Shown here piece by piece: positions 44,314-52,487 of a stretch of 64,000 bases of DNA. The stretch is from Bosea vaviloviae (GTDB taxonomy: Bacteria > Pseudomonadota > Alphaproteobacteria > Rhizobiales > Beijerinckiaceae). Where the stretch lies: positions 5,199,001-5,263,000 of the forward strand of contig NZ_CP017147.1 of assembly GCF_001741865.1 (NCBI RefSeq), given 5' to 3'. The notes beneath the pieces were generated by a model. It ran no database searches. It had not been told where the DNA came from and saw nothing but the letters and a program-made list of their open reading frames with translations. Within the stretch, counting starts at the first letter, position 1. Each line of letters opens with the position of its first letter. Both the position numbers and the translations under genes were made by a program.

Positions 44314-44952
44314 TCAGCGCGACGCCCGAAACGCCTCGTCCGTCCAGTCGAGCAGCTTGCCGAGGAAGCGTGACGCGGCAGGCATGAAGAAGCTGCCATG
44401 GTGGTAGAACGGGTCGAGCGTGGTCACGATCATGCGGCCCGGCCCACCGCCGACATTGCGGTGGTCGTAGAGGATCGAGCCGCCTCTGCCGTGTGGATCG
44501 CCCTCCGGCGTGATCTCGACCAATGAGGTCGCGCCCGGCGGCGGCGTCAGCAAGCCGTGATAGTGCCAGACCAGTTCGCCCATGCCGACATGGTGGAAGA
44601 TGTCGTGACCGGGCGCGACGATGCGGTGGCCCGGATCGGCTCCTTTCTCCAGCCACCACCAGAAATTCGTCGGCCTGAACTCCCAGGCGACGCCCGGCGC
44701 CCAGTCCTGCGCCCGGTTTTCGCCTAGCACGATCAGCGTGCCGCCCGCCGCGAGATAGCTCAGCAGGAGCGGCCGCTTGCGCCGCAGCACCGCCGGATGG
44801 ATGCGATCAGCGACAATCAGCGCGTCGCAGCCCGCAAGAGCGGCGGCATCGAGTTCCGGTGCGTATATCGTGCGGTCGAAGCGTCCTGTCAGGCGTTCGC
44901 CTTCGATCGCCTCTTTGTGGAAATAGGTTCCGCCCTCAAGCAGCGCCAGCAT
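44314..44952 (-). CDS. glutamine-amidotransferase-fold protein B of an ABC operon
   Basis: A 212-residue protein of the ThuA/GATase1-like fold. It contains LDAAALAGCDALIVADRIHP (strand and loop), LLSYLAAGGTLIVLGENRAQ (strand 3 and elbow, with Gly-Glu where Cys would be), FWWWLEKG, TPPPGATSLVEITPEGDPHG and LLDWTDEAF. It is a divergent paralogue of the gene just upstream. With no catalytic Cys it is likely a binding or regulatory protein. Last gene of the transporter operon; start ATG 44952 overlaps the preceding stop (TGATG). Confidence 0.65.
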   Translation of the reverse strand: MLALLEGGTYFHKEAIEGERLTGRFDRTIYAPELDAAALAGCDALIVADRIHPAVLRRKRPLLLSYLAAGGTLIVLGENRAQDWAPGVAWEFRPTNFWWWLEKGADPGHRIVAPGHDIFHHVGMGELVWHYHGLLTPPPGATSLVEITPEGDPHGRGGSILYDHRNVGGGPGRMIVTTLDPFYHHGSFFMPAASRFLGKLLDWTDEAFRASR

Positions 44953-45569
44953 CACCAGGCCTCCATTGGGGCTGTGATCCAGTCGAGCAGTTGCGGCATG
45001 ATCCGGTCCGCGGTCGATCCGGAGCCGTGATAGCCCCAGAGATCCGCTCCCGCATGGACCAATAGCCGCCCGCCAACCGCCGGCCGGCACTCGAAATCGA
45101 CCGGATGGCGGCCGGGCCCCAGACTGTTGATCGCGCGCGCGCCCGGCGGCGGCAGGTTGGAGCCGCGACCGTAGAAGCCCGCTACGCCCCGGCGACGCGA
45201 CAGATGCTCCATCTCGACGCCTTCCCAGACCGGATGCGCTGCTTCGCGGTTCACTTCGAGATCCTCGACGCGATAGTTCGGGATCGGCGCGAAAGGGTTG
45301 AGTTCGGCCAGGAAAGAATGGCCGACATGGCCGCAGACCACGATCGTCCCGCCCTGCGCCAGGAAGCCTTCGAGCTGGGCTCGGCGCGAGGACAGATAGC
45401 GCTGGTCGGCATGGAGGCCGACCAGCAAGCCGCGAAAGGCGGCGAGATCGGTCCGCTCCAGATCGTAGAGCGGCAGCAAAGCAATGCGCGGCCCCAGGAC
45501 GAGGTCGCGGATGAGATCCTGGACGCCGCCCTCGGCCTGTTCGCTATCGAGCAGGGCGACGTCATTCAC
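44952..45569 (-). CDS. glutamine-amidotransferase-fold protein A of an ABC operon
   Basis: A 205-residue protein of the same fold. Segments: LAAFRGLLVGLHADQRYLSS, LEGFLAQGGTIVVCGHVGHS with a Cys at the elbow-like turn, HPVWEGVEMEHLSRRRGVAG, PPPGARAINSL and IMPQLLDWIT. Shared order with protein B (GGT-hydrophobic strand, PPPGA, LLDW) indicates tandem duplication followed by strong divergence. ThuA-type members act on sugar derivatives; here no substrate can be named. Its ATG overlaps the binding-protein stop (ATGA), so it is part of the transporter operon. Confidence 0.65.
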   Translation of the reverse strand: MNDVALLDSEQAEGGVQDLIRDLVLGPRIALLPLYDLERTDLAAFRGLLVGLHADQRYLSSRRAQLEGFLAQGGTIVVCGHVGHSFLAELNPFAPIPNYRVEDLEVNREAAHPVWEGVEMEHLSRRRGVAGFYGRGSNLPPPGARAINSLGPGRHPVDFECRPAVGGRLLVHAGADLWGYHGSGSTADRIMPQLLDWITAPMEAW

Positions 45570-46522
45570 GGCTTGAACGCCAGCGGATCGATCAAATCGG
45601 CGCGGATGTCGATCGTCTTCTGCAGCATTCCGGCCTCGACCATGAAGCGCTGGTCGCCGGCGAGGTTCTCGATGTCGCGATCGGTCATCGCCAGGGTGAA
45701 ATCGTACCAGGGCAACTGCTTGCGCGCGTCATCGGTCGAGATCTTCTGGTCCTCGGCCGCGATCTTCAAAGCCTCCTCGGGATTGTCGCGCATGAAGTCG
45801 AGCGCTTTGCGATGGGCGGCGAGATAGGCCGCAACCAGAGCGGGCTGCTCTCGCAGGAAGGCGCCGCGAACGGCAATCACCGAGATCGGCGCGATCAGCC
45901 CCTCTCCGCTCGCGAGGATGCGCCCGCCGGCTGCCTCCACCTGCAGCGCATTGGCGCCGGCCAGCGTCGCAGCATCGACCTTGCCGGCGAGCAGCGCGGC
46001 GCGCGCAGCCGGCAGGTCCATGTTGAGATACTCGACATCGGTCAGCTTCATGCCCTTGGAAGCGAGCGCTGCCGCAAGGAGCTGGTTGAGCGTCGTGCCC
46101 TTCGGCCCGGCGACGCTCTTGCCCTTGAGCGCCTCGATGCTGCCGGGGCCATTCGCACCGGTCATCACGAAGAAGGCCTTGGGCGAGCGCGAATAGGCGG
46201 CGATGACCTTGAGGTCGATGCCGTTGGCGCGTCCCAGGATCGCCGAGGTGCCGCCGAGCACGCTGGCGATATCGATGGCGCCGGCCGCGAGCGCCTGAAT
46301 CTGCGCACCGCCCGAGGTGATTTCCGGATTCTCCGTCTTGACGCCGAGCGCGCCGAAGGCCTCGTCGAGGAAGCCCTTCTTGCGCATGATGATCGAGGGC
46401 ACGTTGAAGGGCGAGGAGACATAGGTGACGCTGACCTTCGCCGGCTTGTCGGCGGCATGGGCGGCGATCATCGGCGACGTCGCGAGCATTGCCACGGCGA
46501 CGAAGAGCTTCAGAAGTCTCAT
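45566..46522 (-). CDS. SsuA/TauA/ThiY-like ABC substrate-binding protein
   Basis: A 318-residue periplasmic protein with signal peptide MRLLKLFVAVAMLATSPMIA cleaved after AAHA. The NMT1/SsuA-like fold shows VSVTYVSSPFNVPSIIMRKK, EITSGGAQIQALAAGAIDIA, LGGTSAILGRANGIDL and the second lobe AAALASKGMKLTDVEYLNMD. Ligands of the family include sulfonates, nitrate, taurine and pyrimidines; none can be assigned here. Transcribed with the ATPase (gap of 4 bases overlap-type) and the two GATase-like genes. Confidence 0.85.
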   Translation of the reverse strand: MRLLKLFVAVAMLATSPMIAAHAADKPAKVSVTYVSSPFNVPSIIMRKKGFLDEAFGALGVKTENPEITSGGAQIQALAAGAIDIASVLGGTSAILGRANGIDLKVIAAYSRSPKAFFVMTGANGPGSIEALKGKSVAGPKGTTLNQLLAAALASKGMKLTDVEYLNMDLPAARAALLAGKVDAATLAGANALQVEAAGGRILASGEGLIAPISVIAVRGAFLREQPALVAAYLAAHRKALDFMRDNPEEALKIAAEDQKISTDDARKQLPWYDFTLAMTDRDIENLAGDQRFMVEAGMLQKTIDIRADLIDPLAFKP

Positions 46523-47271
46523 GGCACTGTTTCCTTGAGGTGAGAATTCGGCCCTGTTTCGAGCAGCCGCTCCAGCACGGTGCGACGATGGGCGAGCAGA
46601 GCGGGATCGGTGGCGTCGCGCGGATAGGGCAGATCGACCCTATGCAGGCCGACGAGCCGACCTTCGGAGAGTTCGGCAACCGCCTGCCCCAGCAGCACGG
46701 CTTCCTCGACATCATGCGTGACGAAGACGATCGTCGTGCCCCGCGCCCGCCAGATCTCGACCAGCTCCATCTGCAAGCTGCGGCGGGTGAAGGCATCGAG
46801 CGCGCCAAAAGGCTCGTCGAGCAGCAACAGGTCGGGTTCGAGCACGAGGGCGCGCGCAAGCGCGACGCGCTGGGCCATGCCGCCGGACAACTGGTCCGGC
46901 ATCGCCTCGGCGAAGCCGGACAGGCCGACGAGTTGCAGCGCCTCCGTGACGCGGCGCACCAGCAGCCCCTTGTCGAGGCGACCCACGAGGCCCAGGCCGA
47001 CATTGCGGGCGACGCTGAGCCAAGGCATCAGCCGCGGCTCCTGGAAGACGTAGCCGATGCGGGGGCGACCACCGCCCTCGAAGCGCAGTTCGCCATCGCT
47101 CGGTTCCGCCAGCCCGGCCAGCAGCCGCAGCAGCGTGGTCTTGCCGCAGCCGCTGCGCCCGACGATGGTGGTGAAGCCGCCGCGAGGCAGACTGAGGTCA
47201 ACGCCCTCCAACGCCGCGAACTCCCGCTCGCCGACCGTATAGCGCAGACCGAGATTGCGCGCTTCAAACAC
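46519..47271 (-). CDS. SsuB/TauB-type ABC transporter ATPase
   Basis: A 250-residue ATPase. Walker A is GRSGCGKTTLLRLLAG, followed by a Q-loop (GYVFQEPRLMPWLSVARNV), signature LSGGMAQRVALARAL, Walker B LLLLDEPFGALDAFTR and H-loop VFVTHDVEEAVLL, as expected for the nitrate/sulfonate/taurine class. GTG 47271 is the likely start; it overlaps the permease stop by 8 bases. An open frame to 47346 is inside the permease gene and spurious. Confidence 0.9.
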   Translation of the reverse strand: MFEARNLGLRYTVGEREFAALEGVDLSLPRGGFTTIVGRSGCGKTTLLRLLAGLAEPSDGELRFEGGGRPRIGYVFQEPRLMPWLSVARNVGLGLVGRLDKGLLVRRVTEALQLVGLSGFAEAMPDQLSGGMAQRVALARALVLEPDLLLLDEPFGALDAFTRRSLQMELVEIWRARGTTIVFVTHDVEEAVLLGQAVAELSEGRLVGLHRVDLPYPRDATDPALLAHRRTVLERLLETGPNSHLKETVP

Positions 47272-48028
47272 GACCGAGCTCCAGCTGCGAGCGCAGCCAC
47301 GGCGCCGATCGGCGCAAGGCGGCGCGCGCCAGCGCATCGGCGACAAGCCCGAGCACGCCGATGACCAGAACGCCGACGAGCACGATGTCGGTCCGCGCCA
47401 TGTTTTGGGCGTCGATGATCAGATAGCCGAGCCCCGCACTCGAAGCGATCAGTTCGGCCCCGACCAGCGCCCGCCAGCTATAGCCGAGCGCAATCCGCAG
47501 CCCGACCACCAGCGCCGGCAGGGAAGCCGGCAGAACGATGCGCGTCAGGATCTCCCGCCGGCTCAGGCCGCAGATGCGCCCGACCTCGATCAGCTTCGGA
47601 TCAGCCTGGGCGATGCCGCCGAGCGCTCCGAGAAAGATCGGAAAGAAGCAGGACAGCACGATGACGCCAACCTTCTGCACCTCGCCGATGCCGAGCCAGA
47701 GAATCAACAGCGGCAGCAGCGCCAACGGCGGAATCTGGCGCAGGAACTCGAGCGCAGGCTCGCAGAAGGAGCGCAGGCGCGGCAACAGCCCAAACAGCAG
47801 CGCCAGCGGCAGCGCGAGAATGACCGACAATCCGTAGCCGAGGCCGACGCGCTGGAGGCTGATCGCGGCGTGTTTGGCGAGCGAGCCATCCTGGATGAGC
47901 TGCCAGCCTGCCTGTGCCACCGTGAAGGGGCCCGGCAGCAGAAAAGGCGATACGAAGCCGGTCGCACTGGTCACGAACCAGGCAAGCCCCAAAACTCCAA
48001 AGACAAGGAATCCGCTGAAAGCCGGCAT
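47264..48028 (-). CDS. SsuC/TauC-type ABC transporter permease
   Basis: A 254-residue permease with about six membrane helices. The EAA loop region reads AQADPKLIEVGRICGLSRREILTRIVLPASLPALVVGLRIALGYSW, the family hallmark. N-terminal FLVFGVLGLAWFVTSATGFV is the first helix. First gene of the operon permease-ATPase-binding protein-GATase A-GATase B, all overlapping or nearly so. The gene order differs from E. coli ssu (ssuEADCB). Confidence 0.88.
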   Translation of the reverse strand: MPAFSGFLVFGVLGLAWFVTSATGFVSPFLLPGPFTVAQAGWQLIQDGSLAKHAAISLQRVGLGYGLSVILALPLALLFGLLPRLRSFCEPALEFLRQIPPLALLPLLILWLGIGEVQKVGVIVLSCFFPIFLGALGGIAQADPKLIEVGRICGLSRREILTRIVLPASLPALVVGLRIALGYSWRALVGAELIASSAGLGYLIIDAQNMARTDIVLVGVLVIGVLGLVADALARAALRRSAPWLRSQLELGRV

Positions 48029-48084
48029 ATCTGAACAAAGGGACCTGCCCGGCGCGCGACATCCGCGACGGCGAGCGAAGCCCT

Positions 48085-48195
48085 AATGGCGATATGGCTA
48101 AAAATCCAACATAAACTTCAATTTCGAATATTATCTACTTAGAATAATCAAGGTATAAGCTTATGATTATAATAATTACAAACTTGACCGAAAGA
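48085..48195 (-). promoter_or_regulatory. AT-rich upstream region of the ABC/GATase operon
   Basis: This stretch is about three-quarters A+T in a high-GC window, with several TTAT/TATAAT-like boxes in both strands (for example TTATGATTATAATAATTACA on the plus strand). It probably carries the promoter of the operon starting at 48028. The 300-bp gap contains no gene that I can see. Confidence 0.4.
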
Positions 48196-48329
48196 CCCGA
48201 GAGATAGAACAGGTCCGCTATCCCAGCTTACCTGCCTGTCCGGGCCGGAGGCGAATCTGACGCGGGAGACGTATTTTCCGGCGGAATCCCGCGTCAGCAA
48301 GATCCCGCGTCAGCAAGGCATAAGCGGTC

Positions 48330-49610
48330 CTATTCCCAGCGCCGGAAGACCAGGCTGGCATTCACGCCACCGAATCCAAATCCGTTCGAGATGGCGTGCT
48401 CCATCGCAAGCGGCCGCGCTGTCCTGGCGACGAGGTCAAGCCCGGCCGCATCCTCGTCCGGGTGCTCGAGATTGAGTGTCGGCGGCGCGATCTGGTCGCG
48501 CAAAGCCAAGATCGTGAAGATCGCCTCCAGCCCGCCGGCAGCGCCGAGCAGATGGCCCGTCGCCGATTTCGTCGCGCTGATCGCAATGCTTTTCTCTGTG
48601 CCGAAGACGGCCTTGACGGCTGCCAGTTCGCCGCGGTCGCCGACCTGCGTCGAGGTCGAATGGGCATTGAGGTGCTGGACATCGCCGGGCTCCAGCCCGG
48701 CCTGTTTCAGCGCAATCTCCATGGCGCGGCGCGCACCTGAGCCATCCTCGGGCCCGGAGGTGATGTGGTAGGCGTCGGCGCTGGTGCCATAGCCGGTGAT
48801 CTCGGCCAGGATTGTGGCGCCGCGCGCCTGCGCATGCTCCAGCGCCTCTATCACCAGCAGGCCAGCGCCCTCGCCCATGACGAAGCCGTCGCGGTCACGG
48901 TCGAACGGGCGCGAGGCCTTTTCGGGCTCTTCGCTGAAGCCGGTCGAGAGCGCCCGCGCCGCCGCAAAGCCGCCGAGCGCGACAAGATCGATGCAAGCCT
49001 CGCTGCCGCCGCAGAGCGCGACATCGGCCTCGCCGGAGCGGATCAGCCGCGCCGCATCGCCGATCGCCTGAACGCCCGCCGCGCAAGCGGTTACGGGCGC
49101 GCCGATCGGCCCCTTGAAGCCATGGTCGATCGAGACATGGCCGGCGGCGAGATTGACCAGGAAGGACGGAATCGTGAAGGGCGAGAGCCGACGCACACCG
49201 CGCGCATCTGTGATGCGCACGGCCTCTGCGATCGCCGGGAAGCCGCCAATGCCGGAGGCGATCACCGTCGCGGTGCGCTCCTGCTCGGCTTCGCTCGCTG
49301 GGCGCCAATTCGCCTGAATCAGCGCCTCCTTGGCCGCGACCAGCGCGAACTGAATGAAGCGGTCCATCTTGCGCTGGTCCTTTGGCGCGATCGCAACGTC
49401 AGGATCGAAACCGCCCTCGCCATCCTCCTCCTTCGACGGCACCGCACCGGCGATCTTGGCCGGCAAGCTCTCGACGATCGAATCCGGCAGGCGACGCAAG
49501 CCAGAGCGGCCGGCAAGCAAGCGCTGCCAGGCCAGATCTGCTCCGCAGCCAAGGGGCGAGACCACGCCCATACCGGTTACGACCACACGGCGCATTTGCA
49601 CACCAGGCAT
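48330..49610 (-). CDS. fabF: beta-ketoacyl-ACP synthase II (FabF-like)
   Basis: A 426-residue thiolase-fold condensing enzyme. Catalytic residues: C176 (TACAAGVQAIGDA), H317 (NAHSTSTQVGD) and H353 with K348 (TKSATGHLLGAAGG). The elongation signature GMGVVSPLGCG is at 13-23. NAHS in place of the usual NAHG is a small deviation. It extends acyl-ACP with malonyl-ACP. It stands alone here rather than next to acpP/fabG, so it may be a secondary FabF serving a special lipid; that is inference. Confidence 0.9.
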   Translation of the reverse strand: MPGVQMRRVVVTGMGVVSPLGCGADLAWQRLLAGRSGLRRLPDSIVESLPAKIAGAVPSKEEDGEGGFDPDVAIAPKDQRKMDRFIQFALVAAKEALIQANWRPASEAEQERTATVIASGIGGFPAIAEAVRITDARGVRRLSPFTIPSFLVNLAAGHVSIDHGFKGPIGAPVTACAAGVQAIGDAARLIRSGEADVALCGGSEACIDLVALGGFAAARALSTGFSEEPEKASRPFDRDRDGFVMGEGAGLLVIEALEHAQARGATILAEITGYGTSADAYHITSGPEDGSGARRAMEIALKQAGLEPGDVQHLNAHSTSTQVGDRGELAAVKAVFGTEKSIAISATKSATGHLLGAAGGLEAIFTILALRDQIAPPTLNLEHPDEDAAGLDLVARTARPLAMEHAISNGFGFGGVNASLVFRRWE

Positions 49611-49629
49611 TTGAATATCCTATTCGCTA

Positions 49630-49712
49630 GAGCCGGATGCATCCGGCTCTCATCAAAAGTTAGAGCAGGATCAATGCGAAAAACCGGTTCCCACTTTTTT
49701 CATCCTGCTCTA
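49630..49712. repeat. family C palindromic repeat, copy 2
   Basis: A 20-bp perfect palindrome (49630-49649, GAGCCGGATG with its complement) precedes TAGAGCAGGATCAATGCGAA, AAACCGGTTCCCACTTTTTT and CATCCTGCTCTA (49661-49712). The end overlaps the last codons and stop of the HxlR gene. Confidence 0.78.
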
Positions 49713-50218
49713 TGGGAGAGCGCGACCGGGCGCATCGTCGCGATGGTGGCCAGGCGCTGGCGCATGCCGGGGCTCGCGCGCGGGCCGGCAACCACCGTGA
49801 CAGTCTCAGGCGTGATCGGGCGCAAGCTCGCGGCATCGACCATGACCGGTTCGATCGGCCGCGCGGTCTCGCGCTCGGCCAGCACCAGCGCCGCGCCTTC
49901 GGGCGCCAGATGCCGGTTGCCGAACGCGACCATCGCGGCGATCACGGGGAAGAAGTCCCTGCCCTTCCCGGTCAAGACGTATTCGTAGCGCTGCGGACGC
50001 GGCTGGTAGAGCCGTCGCTCGAACAGCCCGCTCTCGGTCAGATGCTTGAGCCGCCGCGCCAGCATGTTCGGCGCGATGCCGAGGCTGCGCTGGAATTCGT
50101 CGAAGCGCGTGAAACCCTGCAAGGCATCGCGCAGGATCAGGATGCTCCACCATTCGCCGACGGTCTCGACCGTGCGGGCGCAGGGGCATTCGGCAAGCGG
50201 GACGAGCTTCGGTTGCAT
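49700..50218 (-). CDS. HxlR-family regulator
   Basis: A 172-residue HxlR-type winged-helix protein: PLAECPCARTVETVGEWWSILILRDAL (N-terminus with the conserved Cys often used for redox or aldehyde sensing), GFTRFDEFQRSLGIAPNMLARRLKHL recognition region and the wing RRLYQPRPQRYEYVLTGKGRD. A C-terminal extension of about 70 residues is unusual. Its last four residues and stop codon (HRAG then TGA at 49702-49700) come from the family C repeat, suggesting that the repeat changed the gene end. Confidence 0.87.
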   Translation of the reverse strand: MQPKLVPLAECPCARTVETVGEWWSILILRDALQGFTRFDEFQRSLGIAPNMLARRLKHLTESGLFERRLYQPRPQRYEYVLTGKGRDFFPVIAAMVAFGNRHLAPEGAALVLAERETARPIEPVMVDAASLRPITPETVTVVAGPRASPGMRQRLATIATMRPVALSHRAG

Positions 50219-50310
50219 GGTGCGCCCGAGCTAAAGCAGTTACTATCTTTTTGCAAGTCATGGACGATCAATGTCGAACCGAAGCGGCATCGCCCGCCGA
50301 CACACCGGAT

Positions 50311-50392
50311 GTCATTGCGAGCAAAGTGAAGCAATCCAGGACGGCAGAGCTCTACGTCCCCCTGGATTGCTTCGCTTTGCTCGCAATGACGG
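50311..50392. repeat. family D CGTCATTGCGAG palindromic repeat, copy 3
   Basis: GTCATTGCGAGCAAAGTGAA, AGCAATCCAG, a short centre (GACGGCAGAGCTCTACGTCC), then CTGGATTGCTTCGC and TTTGCTCGCAATGACGG. It lies between the permease gene (ends 50422) and the HxlR gene, in both cases on minus transcripts. Confidence 0.85.
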
Positions 50393-50421
50393 ATGGACTC
50401 CACCGACCTACGGCGCTTGCC

Positions 50422-51573
50422 TCAATCCAGCGTACTCCTGAATCTCCTCAGCGCGAGCCCGGCATAGACGGGCACGAAGACGAAGAGCCAGAACACCTCG
50501 ACGCCGACATCGTCGAGGCCCGCGCCCTTCAGCATGATCGCCCGGATGACCCGCAGGAAATGCGTCAGCGGGAACAGCTCGCCGATCGCCTGAGCCCAGC
50601 CCGGCATGCCGGCGAACGGAAACATGAAGCCGGAGAGCAGCAGCGATGGCAGGAAGAAGAAGAAGGTCAGTTGCATCGCCTGCAACTGCGTCCGCGCCAT
50701 GGTCGAGATCGTGTAGCCGAGCAGGACGAGCGCCAGCACGAAAATCAGCACACAGGTGAGCAGCAGCAGCAGGCTCCCCAGAAACGGCACGCCGAACAGA
50801 AGTTTCGCGGCGCTGAGCACGACCGCCACCTGCACGCTGCCGATGGCGAGATAGGGCAGAACCTTGCCGAGCATGATCTCGGCCGGCGTCGCCGGCATGG
50901 CCAGCAGGTTCTCCATGGTGCCGCGCTCGATCTCGCGGGTGAGCGCCATCGAGGTCATCATCACCATCGTCATCTGCAGGATGACGCCGAGCAGGCCGGG
51001 GACGATGTTGTACTGGGTGATGCCTTCGGGGTTGTAGCGCCGATGCACGATGAAGGAGAGCGCGCTCTGGCTCTGCTCGCGCACCGCCTCCTCATTGCCG
51101 AGGGCTCGGGTCAGGGCCCGGCCGGCGATGGTCTGCAGGGCTGAGACTGCGCCGCTCGACGCCGCCGGATCGGTCGCGTCGGCCTCGACCAGGATACGCG
51201 GCTCGTCGCCACGCTCGACCCGGGCGCCGAAATCACTGGGGATGGTGACGAGGAAAGAGATCGCGCCGCGCGCCATCAGGCTTTCGGCCTCGGCCGCGCT
51301 CTCCGGCTGCCGGCCGAACCGGTAATAGCCCGAGACCTGCAGCGCGGCGACGACCGAGCGGGTGTAGCGGTCCTGGCCGAGCGCCAGCACTGCCGCCGGT
51401 AGGCCCTTGGGATCGTTGTTGATGGCATAGCCGAACAGCAGCAACTGTACGATCGGCACCGCGAGCATCATCGCGAAGGTGATGCGGTCGCGCCGCATCT
51501 GCACGAACTCCTTGGCGAGCATGGCACCAAGCCGCCCCACGGAGAGCACGTTGCTGATGGCCATCGCGCTCAT
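50422..51573 (-). CDS. ABC-2 type exporter permease (YbhS/YbhR-like)
   Basis: A 383-residue ABC-2 permease with one N-terminal helix (about 32-50), a large external loop (about 55-180) and five helices in the C-terminal half (GLLGVILQMTMVMMTSMALTREIERGTMENLLAMPATPAEIMLGK is the conserved core). It is the last gene of a four-gene efflux operon. E. coli has two such permeases (YbhS and YbhR); only one is present here, so a homodimer is likely. Overlaps the ATPase stop by 4 bases (ATGA). Confidence 0.88.
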   Translation of the reverse strand: MSAMAISNVLSVGRLGAMLAKEFVQMRRDRITFAMMLAVPIVQLLLFGYAINNDPKGLPAAVLALGQDRYTRSVVAALQVSGYYRFGRQPESAAEAESLMARGAISFLVTIPSDFGARVERGDEPRILVEADATDPAASSGAVSALQTIAGRALTRALGNEEAVREQSQSALSFIVHRRYNPEGITQYNIVPGLLGVILQMTMVMMTSMALTREIERGTMENLLAMPATPAEIMLGKVLPYLAIGSVQVAVVLSAAKLLFGVPFLGSLLLLLTCVLIFVLALVLLGYTISTMARTQLQAMQLTFFFFLPSLLLSGFMFPFAGMPGWAQAIGELFPLTHFLRVIRAIMLKGAGLDDVGVEVFWLFVFVPVYAGLALRRFRSTLD

Positions 51574-52487
51574 GCCGCCCTCGCCTGGGCACCGGTCATG
51601 AACTTGATGAAGACGTCCTCGAGGCTGGTCTCGCCGGGCTCGACCCTGACCCCTTGCTGCGCCTTGAGCGGCGCCAGCGCTGCCTCGAGCTTGGCCCTGT
51701 CGCTGCCGACGACATGCAGCGTCGTACCGAAGGGCGCGACCTGCTCGACGCCATCGACCACTGAGAGTTCGCGGATCTGGGCTGCAGTCAATGTGCCATG
51801 CACGACGAAGGTGACCAGGCCCGAGCCCTGCACCACCTCCTCGACCGTGCCGGTGGCCAGCATCTTGCCATAAGCGATGTAGCCGATGCGGTGGCAGCGC
51901 TCGGCCTCATCCATGTAATGGGTCGAGACGAGCACCGTCAGGCCGTCGCCGGCGAGCCGGTGGATCTCGTCCCAGAACTCGCGCCGCGCCTTGGGATCGA
52001 CGCCGGCCGTCGGCTCGTCGAGCAGGAGCAGTTTCGGCTGGTGCATGATGCAGGCGGCGAGTGCCAGCCGCTGCTTCCAGCCGCCAGACAGCGTGCCGGC
52101 GAGCTGGTCCTTGCGCGAGGTCAGGCCAAGGCCATCGAGCGTCCGCGCCACCGCATCCTGCACAGGCTTCAGCTCGTAGAGCCGCGCGACGAAGGTCAGA
52201 TTCTCCTCAATCGTCAGATCCTCGTAGAAGGAGAATTTCTGCGTCATGTAGCCGACCTGGCGCTTGATCGCGGCGCTGTCGCGCCTGACATCGAGACCAA
52301 GCACCGTGCCCTCGCCGGCATCGGGCGTCAGCAGCCCGCAGATCAGCCGGATCGTCGTCGTCTTGCCCGAGCCATTGGGGCCGAGGAAGCCGACGATCTC
52401 GCCCGTCGCGACTGTGAGATCGACATTGTCGACGACGGTGCGGGTACCGAAGCGCTTGGTCAGCCCCTTGACCTCGATGACGTTCAT
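51570..52487 (-). CDS. ABC exporter ATPase (YbhF-like, single domain)
   Basis: A 305-residue ATPase: Walker A GPNGSGKTTTIRLICG, Q-loop VGYMTQKFSFYEDLTIEENL, signature LSGGWKQRLALAACIM, Walker B LLLLDEPTAGVDP, H-loop STHYMDEAER. A C-terminal regulatory extension (about 220-305) follows. E. coli YbhF has two nucleotide-binding domains; this one has one, so two copies must dimerise. ATG 52487 overlaps the membrane-fusion protein stop. The frame stays open upstream to 52877, but that segment is a shadow of the preceding gene. Confidence 0.92.
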   Translation of the reverse strand: MNVIEVKGLTKRFGTRTVVDNVDLTVATGEIVGFLGPNGSGKTTTIRLICGLLTPDAGEGTVLGLDVRRDSAAIKRQVGYMTQKFSFYEDLTIEENLTFVARLYELKPVQDAVARTLDGLGLTSRKDQLAGTLSGGWKQRLALAACIMHQPKLLLLDEPTAGVDPKARREFWDEIHRLAGDGLTVLVSTHYMDEAERCHRIGYIAYGKMLATGTVEEVVQGSGLVTFVVHGTLTAAQIRELSVVDGVEQVAPFGTTLHVVGSDRAKLEAALAPLKAQQGVRVEPGETSLEDVFIKFMTGAQARAA

